Of a DNA stretch of 50,066 nucleotides, positions 42,301 through 49,758 are shown one piece after another. Source of the stretch: JBELMB01 sp042088665 (GTDB lineage: Bacteria > Pseudomonadota > Alphaproteobacteria > Rhodobacterales > Rhodobacteraceae); NCBI GenBank assembly GCA_042088665.1, contig JBELMB010000014.1, positions 1 to 50,066 of the forward strand, given 5' to 3'. Each line of letters starts with the position of its first letter. The stretch's first letter is position 1. A program made the position numbers and the translations under genes. The notes under the pieces were generated by a model. That model was given only the letters and a program-made list of their open reading frames with translations, did not search any database and was not told the DNA's origin.

Positions 42301-45300
42301 TGTGTCCACAGGTTCCGCTGCGTCGGGTAGCCGTATTCGTCGTAGCCGGTGGTGCCGTCCTCGGACGCCATACCGACGTCCTGCGCGTTGTCCACAGCAA
42401 CCCACTGGCCGCCTTCGGTGGCGCCGGTGCCGCGGAATTCAAGCGGTGTGAGCGCGCCGCTGTCGGCCACCCAGACATAAAGATCGCCGCCGCTCAGGCC
42501 GTTCTGTTCAAGGAAATTGCCGTCCGGATCCTTTTCGCCGACATAAAGGAACAGCGGCGCGGCTTCATCCTCTCCATCGCCATCGGCGTCGAAGGGTGAG
42601 CTGTCATCGGCGAGGATAAAGGCGACCTTGTCCGTGGTACCGGTGTCGATCTCGGTGATGTTCTCCCATGCACCGCGGCCCATGGCAGGCACTTGCCAGA
42701 TTTCGCCGGTGGCAACGTCCAGCGCCCATTCCGCGCCGCCCACGTTGTTGAAGTTTCCGCCATCCTCTTCGCCTGCAAAGTAGATGGTGCTTTCAATGCC
42801 ACGACCCGGGCCGAACTGCGTCGGCTCGACCAGCATACCCGAGCAGAAGCGGCTGAAGCCCTGCCACTGGCTGCTGTCTGCCGCCGTGCCGAAGGCAGGT
42901 GCAAAGGTTTCCGGCAGGAAGGTCAAGTCCGTCGCGACATCGCCGTTCGCGTCATAGATCGTGTCATAGGCGATGCCCGCGTCCACGATCTGCTTGGTCT
43001 GCTTGTCGATATCGAAGTAGCTGATCCGCGCACCGATCATCGTGAAGGTGCCGCCTGCACCGTCGCTGACCTCGTATTCATTGCCACGGAAGTGCAGCAA
43101 TTCGTGGTTGCCCATCACCCGGACCGTGGATGCGTCCAGTTCGAACGCGCCAAGGCCATCAATAACGCCCACCGGCGTGTAGTCGCCCGCGGTCGTCGCG
43201 TTCAGCGCACCGCTGGTGCCCGTGATTGTTTCGCCGATGGTCAGCACACTGGCGGTGGTGTAGCCACCCTCGCCTTGTGCCATCGGGCCAAACGCGCTGG
43301 TGTCTGTAACCAGCTCCGTTTCGGGGAAGAGGCGCACGCCTGCTGCCTTGAGCTCTGCCGCCATGGCGTCAAAACCTTCAAAGCCCGCGTGGCTGACGCC
43401 CATGGTGGCGGTGTCGATGATCGACACGCTGCCGGGCACGTCGCCCGCATCGCCCGGTTCACCTTCGTTGGCAACAAGGATCTTTGCGCCATCGGGGGTG
43501 AAGGTCACCATGTCGGGAAGGTACCCCACCTGAACCTGACCGGTGATCTCCAGCGTTTGTGTGTCGAACATCACCACAAGGCCGCGCAGAGGCTCGCCAT
43601 CCGCGCTTTCGCGCGAAACGGCAGCGGCCCCCATCGTGCCATTCACGGCGACCGATTGCAGCCCGTCATAAAGCGGGTCAACGCCGCTGAGGTCGATGCT
43701 GCCCAGCAAAACCGGCGCGGTCGGGTCGCTCAGGTCGGCGACGTCGATGCGGTCCTCTTCGCCGTTCGTTGTGAACATGCGCGCGCTGTCTGCCGCAAAG
43801 GCAACCACTTCGGAGCCGCCCTCGCCAACCCCGCTGTCGAAGACGCCTATACGCTCAAGCTTGATCTCTCCGGTCGCCTCGGGTGCGGCGGCGCTCTTTT
43901 CGGTGAGGTTCAGATCGACCGCGACAAGGCGGTGATCCGAAGTCGGGAAATCGGCCAGCGCCGCGTCATCCGGGAAGGTCGCGTAATCGGGCCAGAAGAT
44001 CTGCCCGTCAACATACTCGAAGCCAGAGACCGAGGGCAGCGCATAATCGACGCGGATATTGCCCGGTGTTCCGTCGGGGTTGCCGACACCGGCAAAGCCG
44101 AAATCGGCTGTGTCGAAGGAGGGATCACCGGTATGGCTGTCGTTGGCACCACCCTGCGTCTGGGCCGCCTCGACACCGCCCGTGGCGGTGGGCGTGATCG
44201 ACGCATCGGTGGCCGATCCGATGATGGCATCGTTGTTCAGCAATTGCTGTGCCGCGCCCGGCACGCTGTCGCCGTCGAACGGATCGGCGTTGTAATCGCC
44301 CACGATCACAAAGCGTTCACCGGCGGCAAGGCCGCCCATCTGACCGGCGTCGTCATAGATGTATGCACCGTCTGTGCCGTTGACGTAATCCGCCCAAAAC
44401 CGGATCTCGTCGGCATTGCGCAGGCCGTTGCGATCCTCGGGACCGTCAAACACCGGCGGTGTCGGGTGCGCGGCCAGAACGTGCACCACTTCACCATCCA
44501 CGACGACCGGGACATCCACATGGTTCTTGGACGAAAGGCGCAGAACCTCCAGCTCTTCGGCGGTGTACCAGCTGGCGCTGTCGCCATTGCCATCCGCATC
44601 TTGCGGATCGGCGGGCAGACGCGCGCCCGGCATGTCCTTCCACAGGAAGTTCTGGAACGTGCGGACGCCGTCCATGTCGATTTCGTGCTTCGAGAAGATC
44701 ACAAAGCCGAACTGGCCTTCGAAGAAACCAAAGCCCTGCGCATCGCCTGCCCCGCCAACAGAGCCATTGTTGTCCAGGTCAAAGCCCGATGCCACGCCAG
44801 TGTTCGACGATGCAACGTAGACATAGGGGTATTCCACGGGGTCTTCGCCGTTCTGACCGACCTCAAGGTAGTTCGTGCGGAACAGGTCTGCCGCCTCACC
44901 CGCGGCGTCGTAGTCAAATTCATTGATCAGGATGATGTCGGCATCGGCCTTCTGGATGATCTCGGCAACCGATTGTGCCTGACCATTGTCACCGCTGCTG
45001 AGATCGGCGATCAGATCGCCTTCGCCGCTGCGATTGAGCGAAGCATTGAAAGTCGCCACGCGCAGATCGGCGGTGTTCTCGTCAAGGAAGCTGTCGTCCA
45101 GATCGGGCGCGTTGATGTTCTCGATGCGCTGATCGGCTCCGGCGCCCATATCTTCTCCGGAAAACGCGGTTTCCGGCGTGCCGTGATTGGCGTTGAGGTA
45201 TTCGGCAAGCGCGTCCTGTTCGGTGCCGTCATCGGCGAAGGTCGCATTGCCGGTCTGAACGTTTTCCTGTTCCAGCGCCACGGCGTTGATCCGCGCGAGC

Positions 45301-48300
45301 GTGGCGGCATCGGCCACTTCGCCTTCGGTAGGATCTGCGTTGAAGTTCGGGAAGGGATAGCCGTCGCCCGCACCGGTGAAGTTGCCATCGTCGTCAAAGC
45401 GCGAACGCGCGAGGAAGTCGAGCGTGACGATCCGGAATTCCTCGGTTGGCGCGCCCACCAGTGCGCCGCCGGAGACCAGCTCTGCGATCACCGCGCCGTC
45501 GTCATCGACGATGGCCGCGTCCACGATGCGGGAGCCTTCGGGCTGGGTATCATCAAAGGAAAACTCGACGCCGGAAACCTGCGGGAAACGCCCCGAGACA
45601 CCAGGCAGGGCGCCGACGCCATGCTCCAGCACGTCGACCAATTCTTCGCGGGTCAGCGTCAACAGCGTCAGCCCGTTGTTGAAGGCCAGCGTGGTCTGGA
45701 TGTCGGTCTGGCTGATGCCGCCTTCGGGTTTGATCACATTTCCGTCGCCGTCAACCAGCTCGCTGTTGGACGTGCGCACAGCTTCGGTGCCGCCAGCGGG
45801 CACCACTGTCTCGCCGATGGAGGCACGGATGCCGCCGCCGTTCTTGATCGACACGACGACGGAGCCATCGATGGCCTGCGCTGCCGCGAGGTTGGCGTCC
45901 GCGGTCAGGTTGCCGAGGTTGGTTTCCTGCGTGCGCACACCATCGCCGTCATCCGCTGCCCCGGTGCCGGAGCGATTGCCGTTCAGGAAGACCTCCGAAT
46001 AGCCCAGCACATTGCCTTCGGTCGCGATGATCTCTGCCTCGATGGCATCGACAATCGCCTGAATTTCAGGGTCGACCAGCCCCTCGGCCCCCAGATCGGC
46101 CACGCCTTGGGCATCGGTGGCAAAGGCGCCGGAAACGTTGGCGTCATAGCTGTCGCGCAGGATGTTGCCATCGGCGTCAAAATCGATAACCAGACGACCC
46201 ACGTACTTGTAAGAGCCGTCGGTATTGACAAGCACCGTGTCCGTGCCACCGGCATTGGTGAAGAACTGCGGATAGTCGCCCTGATCGGAATCGCCATCGC
46301 GCAGACGGTCGTTGTCATCAATCAGACGGGTGTTCGAACCGCCGCCCACGATGATGTCAACATTTTCCAGCCGGGTGGCAAGGCCCTGTTCGATCTCCAG
46401 CTGCTGCATATGGGCCAGCAGGACGACCTTGTTCATGCCCGGGTTCGCCCCCAGCAGAGCGTCGACCTCATTCTGGATCTCGGCAGCCAGCGCGTCGAGC
46501 TCTGCCGATGTCGGAGTGGTGCCCGCCCATGTCGGCTGGATACCGACGCCGCCGGGGCTGGAGATTGCCGCCAAGGTCGGCGTGGTGGCGCCCACGACAC
46601 CGACCTTCTCGCCGTTCACGTCGAGCACGGTCGAGCCGCTGACAACACCGGCCTGCGGCGCTTGTCCGCTTGCGGTTTCCAGCGGTGCCAGAAAGCTGTC
46701 AGTGCTGAAATCAAGGTTGGTCGACAGGTATGGGAAAGCCGCACCGCCGAAGTCCTGGTTGTCGAGGCTGGTTCCCCCCAGATCGCCAAAATTGGCGATG
46801 CTCTGCGGGACGGTATCGGTGAAATCGTCGTCGCTGTCGTCCGTAATATCCTGGCCGGTGATCAGTTCGGACAGCGCGCGGGTATTGAAATCAAACTCGT
46901 GGTTGCCAAGCGCGATTGCCTGAAAGCCCAGCTCGTTCTGGATCTGGATATCGGCAACCCCGGATGCGCCAAAGACGGCGTCGGAGGTGTCATAAAAGAT
47001 GCCCGGGATAAACGCATCGCCGGCGGACAGCGTGATGGTGTTGTCCGGCTCCCCGTCGCCGCCGATGTCTTCGGCCCGCAACGCATTCAGAACCGCGGAG
47101 AAATTCGGCGCGTCGATGATTGCGGCAGAGCCTGCTTCCTGGTCGGCGGCATGCAACAATTCAAGCGTCCAGGCCGCAACCGCGGTTGCCGCGGGCGCTT
47201 CGCCCGGCGAAGCCACCGCAGGCTGATCGGCGTCATTGAGCGCCGCAGTGGTCAGGATCGCCGGATCGCTCAGGTCGCCCGAAAAGCCGCCGCGCGCGAC
47301 ATCATAGCTTTCGCCGCCATCAGCGTTGGCATCAGGGTAGTCCTCGAAATCCGCGATTTCGGAACCGGTCACGCCACCACTCATGTCGGCATCGACGAAC
47401 AGCGTCGCGCCATCGCCACCTTGGCCAAGGCCCGACCCATCGGCCATGCCGATCTGCACGCCCGACAGATCCGCAACCTCGCCCCACACAGTTTCGAACT
47501 CGGTCACATCGGCCGCGTCGCCCAGCACGACAACCACGCTTTCTCCCGGTGCGATCGTCGTGATGCCGGTGATCGGATCGGCTGCTGTCGGGTCCTGGCT
47601 ATCGTCATCATACCAAAGCGCGCCGTGGGCGCTTTGTTCCCAGGCAGCGGTGCCTGTGTTGGTGATCTCGATCCAGTCAGAGGTCAGGTTGTTGCCCGGC
47701 TCGTTGCCCGGGAACATCTCGGTGATTTGCAGATCGGGGCGCACGTTGAGTGTACCGGGGGTGTCGGCGCTGCGGTCCGAAAACTCCAACTGCACGAAGT
47801 CACCGGTTTCGTCGGGAACACGGGCAAGGCCAGAGGGCGCGTTGCTGCCGTTGGACGCAGGGCCTGTTACAACAGACGAATAGTTGCGGTCCGTGGTGCC
47901 GTCGCCGTCCACCAGCGACACGCTGTCGACGATCGTGGTCCAAGGGGTCGCATCCAGCGCGCCATCGTTGTCGGTGTCGAGATCGTTGCCGGCGTTTCCG
48001 GTGAAGCCATCAACCAGCATGACCGTGATCGGGCTGCCGAAGAAGTCGAAGTCTGCGGTGATGTCGCCCGCGTCGTTTGCGTACTCACCCGGGTTCGACA
48101 GCAGGAAGATCCCGTCGCTGTCCAATGCGCCGCCCGTCAGGTCAAAGGCAAAGTCGATCTGGCCCGGCTCAAACTCGCCGGAGATGACCAAAAGCGCGTG
48201 ACCATCCAGAGACTGGCCGGGGGTGCCCACCAATTCGATAAAGTTGCTGGTGTCATCGCTGCTGCCGCTCGACGAAATGCGCAGTTCGTTGATCTTGACC

Positions 48301-48302
48301 AT
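36387..48302 (-). CDS. Giant multi-enzyme extracellular nuclease/phosphatase with RTX and DUF4114 C-terminus (about 3,971 aa)
   Basis: One uninterrupted frame. Domains in approximate order: lamin-tail domains 1-185 and 189-370; 5'-nucleotidase-type metallophosphatase from 378 (ALGNHEFDF at about 464, NGGGIRAS at about 818); endonuclease/exonuclease/phosphatase domain 1079-1470 (VATFNAS, VGDYNADPFDGDS, TSDHRLVAVDL). A choice-of-anchor-I propeller follows at 1478-1660 and 2225-2525, interrupted by a PhoX/DUF839-like insert 1665-2222. Next are PhoD phosphatase 2536-3080 (LLGDTIYAD, DDHEVTND, ADIHATF) and an ExeM/NucH-type nuclease 3087-3655 (ASYNVLNL, VTHFKSKSG, VVGDMNDF, SDHDPLVARF). Last come RTX-like repeats 3675-3745 and DUF4114 to the end (EDMLGGGDRDYQDVTF). 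There is no N-terminal signal peptide, which fits type I secretion. ATG 48302 has GAGGGGAAAG upstream. Expected role: degrading extracellular DNA and phosphoesters to phosphate and nucleosides. Confidence 0.9.
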   Translation of the reverse strand: MVKINELRISSSGSSDDTSNFIELVGTPGQSLDGHALLVISGEFEPGQIDFAFDLTGGALDSDGIFLLSNPGEYANDAGDITADFDFFGSPITVMLVDGFTGNAGNDLDTDNDGALDATPWTTIVDSVSLVDGDGTTDRNYSSVVTGPASNGSNAPSGLARVPDETGDFVQLEFSDRSADTPGTLNVRPDLQITEMFPGNEPGNNLTSDWIEITNTGTAAWEQSAHGALWYDDDSQDPTAADPITGITTIAPGESVVVVLGDAADVTEFETVWGEVADLSGVQIGMADGSGLGQGGDGATLFVDADMSGGVTGSEIADFEDYPDANADGGESYDVARGGFSGDLSDPAILTTAALNDADQPAVASPGEAPAATAVAAWTLELLHAADQEAGSAAIIDAPNFSAVLNALRAEDIGGDGEPDNTITLSAGDAFIPGIFYDTSDAVFGASGVADIQIQNELGFQAIALGNHEFDFNTRALSELITGQDITDDSDDDFTDTVPQSIANFGDLGGTSLDNQDFGGAAFPYLSTNLDFSTDSFLAPLETASGQAPQAGVVSGSTVLDVNGEKVGVVGATTPTLAAISSPGGVGIQPTWAGTTPTSAELDALAAEIQNEVDALLGANPGMNKVVLLAHMQQLEIEQGLATRLENVDIIVGGGSNTRLIDDNDRLRDGDSDQGDYPQFFTNAGGTDTVLVNTDGSYKYVGRLVIDFDADGNILRDSYDANVSGAFATDAQGVADLGAEGLVDPEIQAIVDAIEAEIIATEGNVLGYSEVFLNGNRSGTGAADDGDGVRTQETNLGNLTADANLAAAQAIDGSVVVSIKNGGGIRASIGETVVPAGGTEAVRTSNSELVDGDGNVIKPEGGISQTDIQTTLAFNNGLTLLTLTREELVDVLEHGVGALPGVSGRFPQVSGVEFSFDDTQPEGSRIVDAAIVDDDGAVIAELVSGGALVGAPTEEFRIVTLDFLARSRFDDDGNFTGAGDGYPFPNFNADPTEGEVADAATLARINAVALEQENVQTGNATFADDGTEQDALAEYLNANHGTPETAFSGEDMGAGADQRIENINAPDLDDSFLDENTADLRVATFNASLNRSGEGDLIADLSSGDNGQAQSVAEIIQKADADIILINEFDYDAAGEAADLFRTNYLEVGQNGEDPVEYPYVYVASSNTGVASGFDLDNNGSVGGAGDAQGFGFFEGQFGFVIFSKHEIDMDGVRTFQNFLWKDMPGARLPADPQDADGNGDSASWYTAEELEVLRLSSKNHVDVPVVVDGEVVHVLAAHPTPPVFDGPEDRNGLRNADEIRFWADYVNGTDGAYIYDDAGQMGGLAAGERFVIVGDYNADPFDGDSVPGAAQQLLNNDAIIGSATDASITPTATGGVEAAQTQGGANDSHTGDPSFDTADFGFAGVGNPDGTPGNIRVDYALPSVSGFEYVDGQIFWPDYATFPDDAALADFPTSDHRLVAVDLNLTEKSAAAPEATGEIKLERIGVFDSGVGEGGSEVVAFAADSARMFTTNGEEDRIDVADLSDPTAPVLLGSIDLSGVDPLYDGLQSVAVNGTMGAAAVSRESADGEPLRGLVVMFDTQTLEITGQVQVGYLPDMVTFTPDGAKILVANEGEPGDAGDVPGSVSIIDTATMGVSHAGFEGFDAMAAELKAAGVRLFPETELVTDTSAFGPMAQGEGGYTTASVLTIGETITGTSGALNATTAGDYTPVGVIDGLGAFELDASTVRVMGNHELLHFRGNEYEVSDGAGGTFTMIGARISYFDIDKQTKQIVDAGIAYDTIYDANGDVATDLTFLPETFAPAFGTAADSSQWQGFSRFCSGMLVEPTQFGPGRGIESTIYFAGEEDGGNFNNVGGAEWALDVATGEIWQVPAMGRGAWENITEIDTGTTDKVAFILADDSSPFDADGDGEDEAAPLFLYVGEKDPDGNFLEQNGLSGGDLYVWVADSGALTPLEFRGTGATEGGQWVAVDNAQDVGMASEDGTTGYDEYGYPTQRNLWTQAEALGAFGFSRPEDVATNPADGTEIVLASTGVDTFAVDPASGDGADSFGTIYTIKTEFTVAGTPVASQVRIAYDGDSDPTRALRSPDNLDWADDGFIYVQEDQAEFDTLNGEPLFNGGVNPNEASILRLDATTGEITRVAEIDRSVIHDPTTTGTAFDTDAGFAGAWESSGILDVSSLFGEAPGTLHLFSVQAHGIEDQTGTNTDSRINDGDLVEGGQLLFLQQAIKAPSLDLEPEYITVAPDGQTAFVALQEANAVAVLDIASGEFTKILPLGTTDHSVAGFGLDASDRDDAINIQNWPLFGMHMPDAIASFEVDGQTYFVTANEGDARDSAGVEERVKDVVLDPTAFPDAAALQADEAIGRINVSTSDGDLDGDGDQDALFSYGSRSFTIFDAEGNKVFDSGSAFERIIADVRVANAFNNDDFPTGDAEVIDENRSDNKGPEPEAITVGTIGDQVYAFIGLERDSGIVVYNVTDPANAEYVQYINSVEDGDISPEVLTFVSAEDSPSGQPLLLAANEVSGTTAVYQIDVAPTPNALPNGVQSGDVTEDSAVLLARSLNPGTMTFEVFDDTGASVTVLTAEVTDVSVPVKVKAEGLDAGADYTYTVTDADGASHSGRFVTAAEDGYHGLSFGVTGDWRGEIAPYTAISNVPDMALDFMVLLGDTIYADYPTDAVPQHAQSLADYRAKFAEVYGETLGENFFADLFRSTSIFATIDDHEVTNDFAGGATIGAAAESEFRDFFPGDDPAALVNDSTLYENGIQAFQEFHAIDAQTYGATGDPVTENETKLYRSQEYGQDAAVFILDQRSFRDEQIAAPTDLTNPAEVGAFLAGSFDPTRTLLGEAQLTELLDDLLAAEQNGVTWKFVHTPEPFQNLGLANPDSWEGYQYERALILDFIDDNDIDNVVFVAADIHATFVNNITYARTPGGEQIATSAFEITTGSVAFDQPFGPTVVEVAAASGLLTPDQVAFYDSLPLAPDGDGIPNDKDDFVAAAFNDITLTPQGLDRLGLDDNLPQAEGLIDAELVQGGWVSAHTYGWTQFDIDEATQQLTVTTWGVPGYGEDELSDDPDAVLDTEPMIVSQFTVNAQPDFVSIFNVQGAGHRSAHEGEVIGIQGIVTAIDEGEGFWVQDPDGDGDMATSDGIYVDGAATVAVGDMVRVTGEVVERQFGNDLSTTTLDNWTEVTVMSSGNALPDAVVLGASGLLPPTGVIDDDGLTSFDPTTDGIDFFESLEGMRISLEDGARVIGSNRFGETFVSVHPAGDGETVNGGLLLGGANGVITDPNPERILIDDDIYADSGRGAAQEDVPAATAGDTVTDVTGVLDYSFGEFKLLAETAPIVVPGSVTPEVTDLDGDAEGALTIASYNVLNLDPGDDAAKFEKLAQDIVTGLASPDIIGLQEIQDNDGSDDTGTVAADATYQALIDAIVAAGGPSYEFADSTPLDKTDGGQPGANIRVGFLYNPAAVTLTGTLRIEGTLDPNGAFDEDPVPGDGVNDGFAGTRKPLVGTFMVGDEEVTVIVTHFKSKSGDTPLSGSVQPPVEVTQVQRIAQAEVVNAYVAGLLAADANAKIAVVGDMNDFQFSNALAALAGDELVNLVDGMAQEDAYSFNFNGNSQMLDHILVSQALAAASAELDAVHINADFPSDSVASDHDPLVARFDLDADIPIFAADIPIFAADEGDHLLGTDGAEVFMVGAGDDAVVLQGGADTVEGGAGDFDGDILIGFGADDKFVFTGSRLSGGDVSHDEEAGTMRIGGETMSLFESETEGGAFMVTRSGDQSTVQYVGTRVEVSEGRSVDAADVNGIDPDAFLTGQNGQSYGVELDVAGAGFSNALGWFTRDETGAISDVEMLFENAKSAGTGAMATIAGVDADEELGFFLVQNGASLVLGLTGTLGLAEQGGELVLTEDGAALDAIVFNSLDSDLNRDGLEHVLSGATDDGLGLRVGFEDMLGGGDRDYQDVTFTVTVLDDTLL
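37281..37322 (-). repeat. Exact 21-base tandem duplication within the giant gene
   Basis: Bases 37281-37301 are repeated exactly at 37302-37322, giving DIPIFAA twice in the protein between the last nuclease domain and the RTX region. The duplication keeps the reading frame. Confidence 0.85.
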
Positions 48303-49085
48303 CGGTTCTTTCCCCTCGGAGTCGCTTTCCATGACGCATCGCGCGCGAGGACGTATCGCGCGCCAGACCGCCAATTTTGGCCACATGGACACCGCGGATG
48401 TGACGCCCGCCTATAGGAAGCGTGACAGAATTGTTTCCCCCCGCGCAAATCTGTGGAAAACCGCGAGCTTGCCCTGCAGCCCCAAATCGGTGCGTCGGCT
48501 CAAAGACCGGCAAACTTCAAGGACGGCGCGCCTCACTTTCGACCCGCACGGTCGTCAGCAACGGCCCTTCCGGATCGCCGCTGTCGCAGGCATTTGCCTT
48601 CCGCTGTAATTCAACGGGCTCATCGACCGATGCCACATCTTGTGTGACGAGCGTCCGAAAATGTGATTTCGGGTATACAGGTCCAGCAACAGCGCGAGCA
48701 CTTAAGGTGCCGCGACCAAATTTGGTTTGGGGGCAACCGTTTTATTGTGGGTCTTCGACTTCCACCACAAGCAGACTGACCTTGTCGCGCCCAAAGCGAG
48801 ATCGGCTAAAGGCATGAACACCAAACAACACATCGAAACCTGTGACGTCAAACAGGGGTGGGTGCTGCAGATTTCCTGAGTTCCGCCCCAAATCAACTGC
48901 GACCGTTGCTGGACGCAGTCTGACCGTAAGCGTCCAGTCAGGCCGCGCTATTGACCGTATTTCACGATGAAGCTGTCCAAGAAAGGCTTGTAATATGCGG
49001 CGTACAGCTCGTTTTCCGAGCAAGCATTCTTTCGGTCTTGAACGTAGCGTTTTGCCTGTTCGGTTCGTCCAGCCAGCTGATAGGC
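48303..49085. other. 780-base region without a recognisable intact gene
   Basis: The first 150 bases should hold the giant gene's promoter. GTGACAG at 48422-48428 and GTGACGC at 48400-48406 (minus-strand CTGTCAC and GCGTCAC, 22 bases apart) resemble Pho-box half sites, weakly. Further right, one minus-strand frame can be followed from 49107 to a TAA near 48742 and then on, still open, to a TGA near 48525. That could be a decayed gene, but no family is recognised. Short plus-strand frames look like shadows. Confidence 0.35.
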
Positions 49086-49205
49086 AAGAAGCAGGGATTG
49101 ATCCCATCCAAGCACGGGCTCTATACCGCCGACGCCATCGCGGAGCGCAGAGAACTGGCGACGCTCATCCGCTCAATGCGCGGCCTCGTCGAGAAGGTTC
49201 GCTGA
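49086..49205 (+). pseudogene. Fragment of a small KHGLYT-type protein of mobile regions
   Basis: The in-frame end KHGLYTADAIAERRELATLI followed by RSMRGLVEKVR and a stop resembles the C-terminus of small basic proteins (with a KHG.YT.EAIAERR pattern) common in alphaproteobacterial phage-like and recombinase-associated regions. The upstream part of the frame does not look like the family N-terminus and no good start is seen, so it appears truncated. It lies near the serine recombinase fragment. Confidence 0.35.
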
Positions 49206-49269
49206 GAGCGATACAATAAATTTGTACACTTAATGGCGCCGTCGAAGTCATGTGAGCGACAATTATAAC

Positions 49270-49653
49270 CTAGGCCCTATTGCCGTGCTTCCCTCTTCTT
49301 GGCGTTGAGTTCCTAACCTCAACCGCCACCTTTCGAGTTTTTCCTCCAGGCAAACTTTGGGTGGTAAAGCCACGTTGTGTCGACTGCTCGCCTCCAGAGC
49401 TACTTTGCTCGAAGCGTTGTTTAATCCTTTTCGAGCGCTCTTCAAAATCAGCGACAGACGTATCTCTAGAATTGTCTGCTTCACTTGGCTTGTCTTCAAA
49501 CCGAACTCGAATTCCAAAAACTGATTGGATGGCTCGTTCGAGAGGGCTGCCTTGATGGTCCACATTGGACCTTGTCGGGTTTGTGCCCCGGCCGAACCAG
49601 TCGCTACGCGCTGTGACAATAGTAGACCCGCCTAGGTAGTGGTTCTTTCCCAT
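49270..49653 (-). CDS. Small basic protein of unknown function (127 aa)
   Basis: The protein starts MGKNHYLGGSTIVTARSDWF and ends in a basic tail (STPRRGKHGNRA). GGAG lies 7 bases before ATG 49653, which favours this start over the ATG six bases upstream. The YLGGSTIV opening resembles small proteins seen in accessory DNA, but no domain is recognised. Base composition is lower in GC than the genes to the left, consistent with transferred DNA. The C-terminal half is rich in Arg, Ser and Gln and probably disordered. It could be a real cargo gene of the adjacent element or a degraded one. Confidence 0.5.
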   Translation of the reverse strand: MGKNHYLGGSTIVTARSDWFGRGTNPTRSNVDHQGSPLERAIQSVFGIRVRFEDKPSEADNSRDTSVADFEERSKRIKQRFEQSSSGGEQSTQRGFTTQSLPGGKTRKVAVEVRNSTPRRGKHGNRA

Positions 49654-49758
49654 CTCCATACTCCAAGGTGTCTTGCGACCTAACGTTTAGGTTTCGCTCC
49701 AGTTTCTACAGTTAACACGGAAAGCGGTGCAAAGCGCCCCCAAAAAAGACCAAGGTGA

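Noticed and set aside
42693..48416. Plus-strand open frame of 1,907 codons opposite the giant gene
   Set aside because: Same reason: an antisense shadow rich in Arg, His and Val, with no recognisable domain, while the opposite strand encodes nucleotidase, nuclease and propeller domains.
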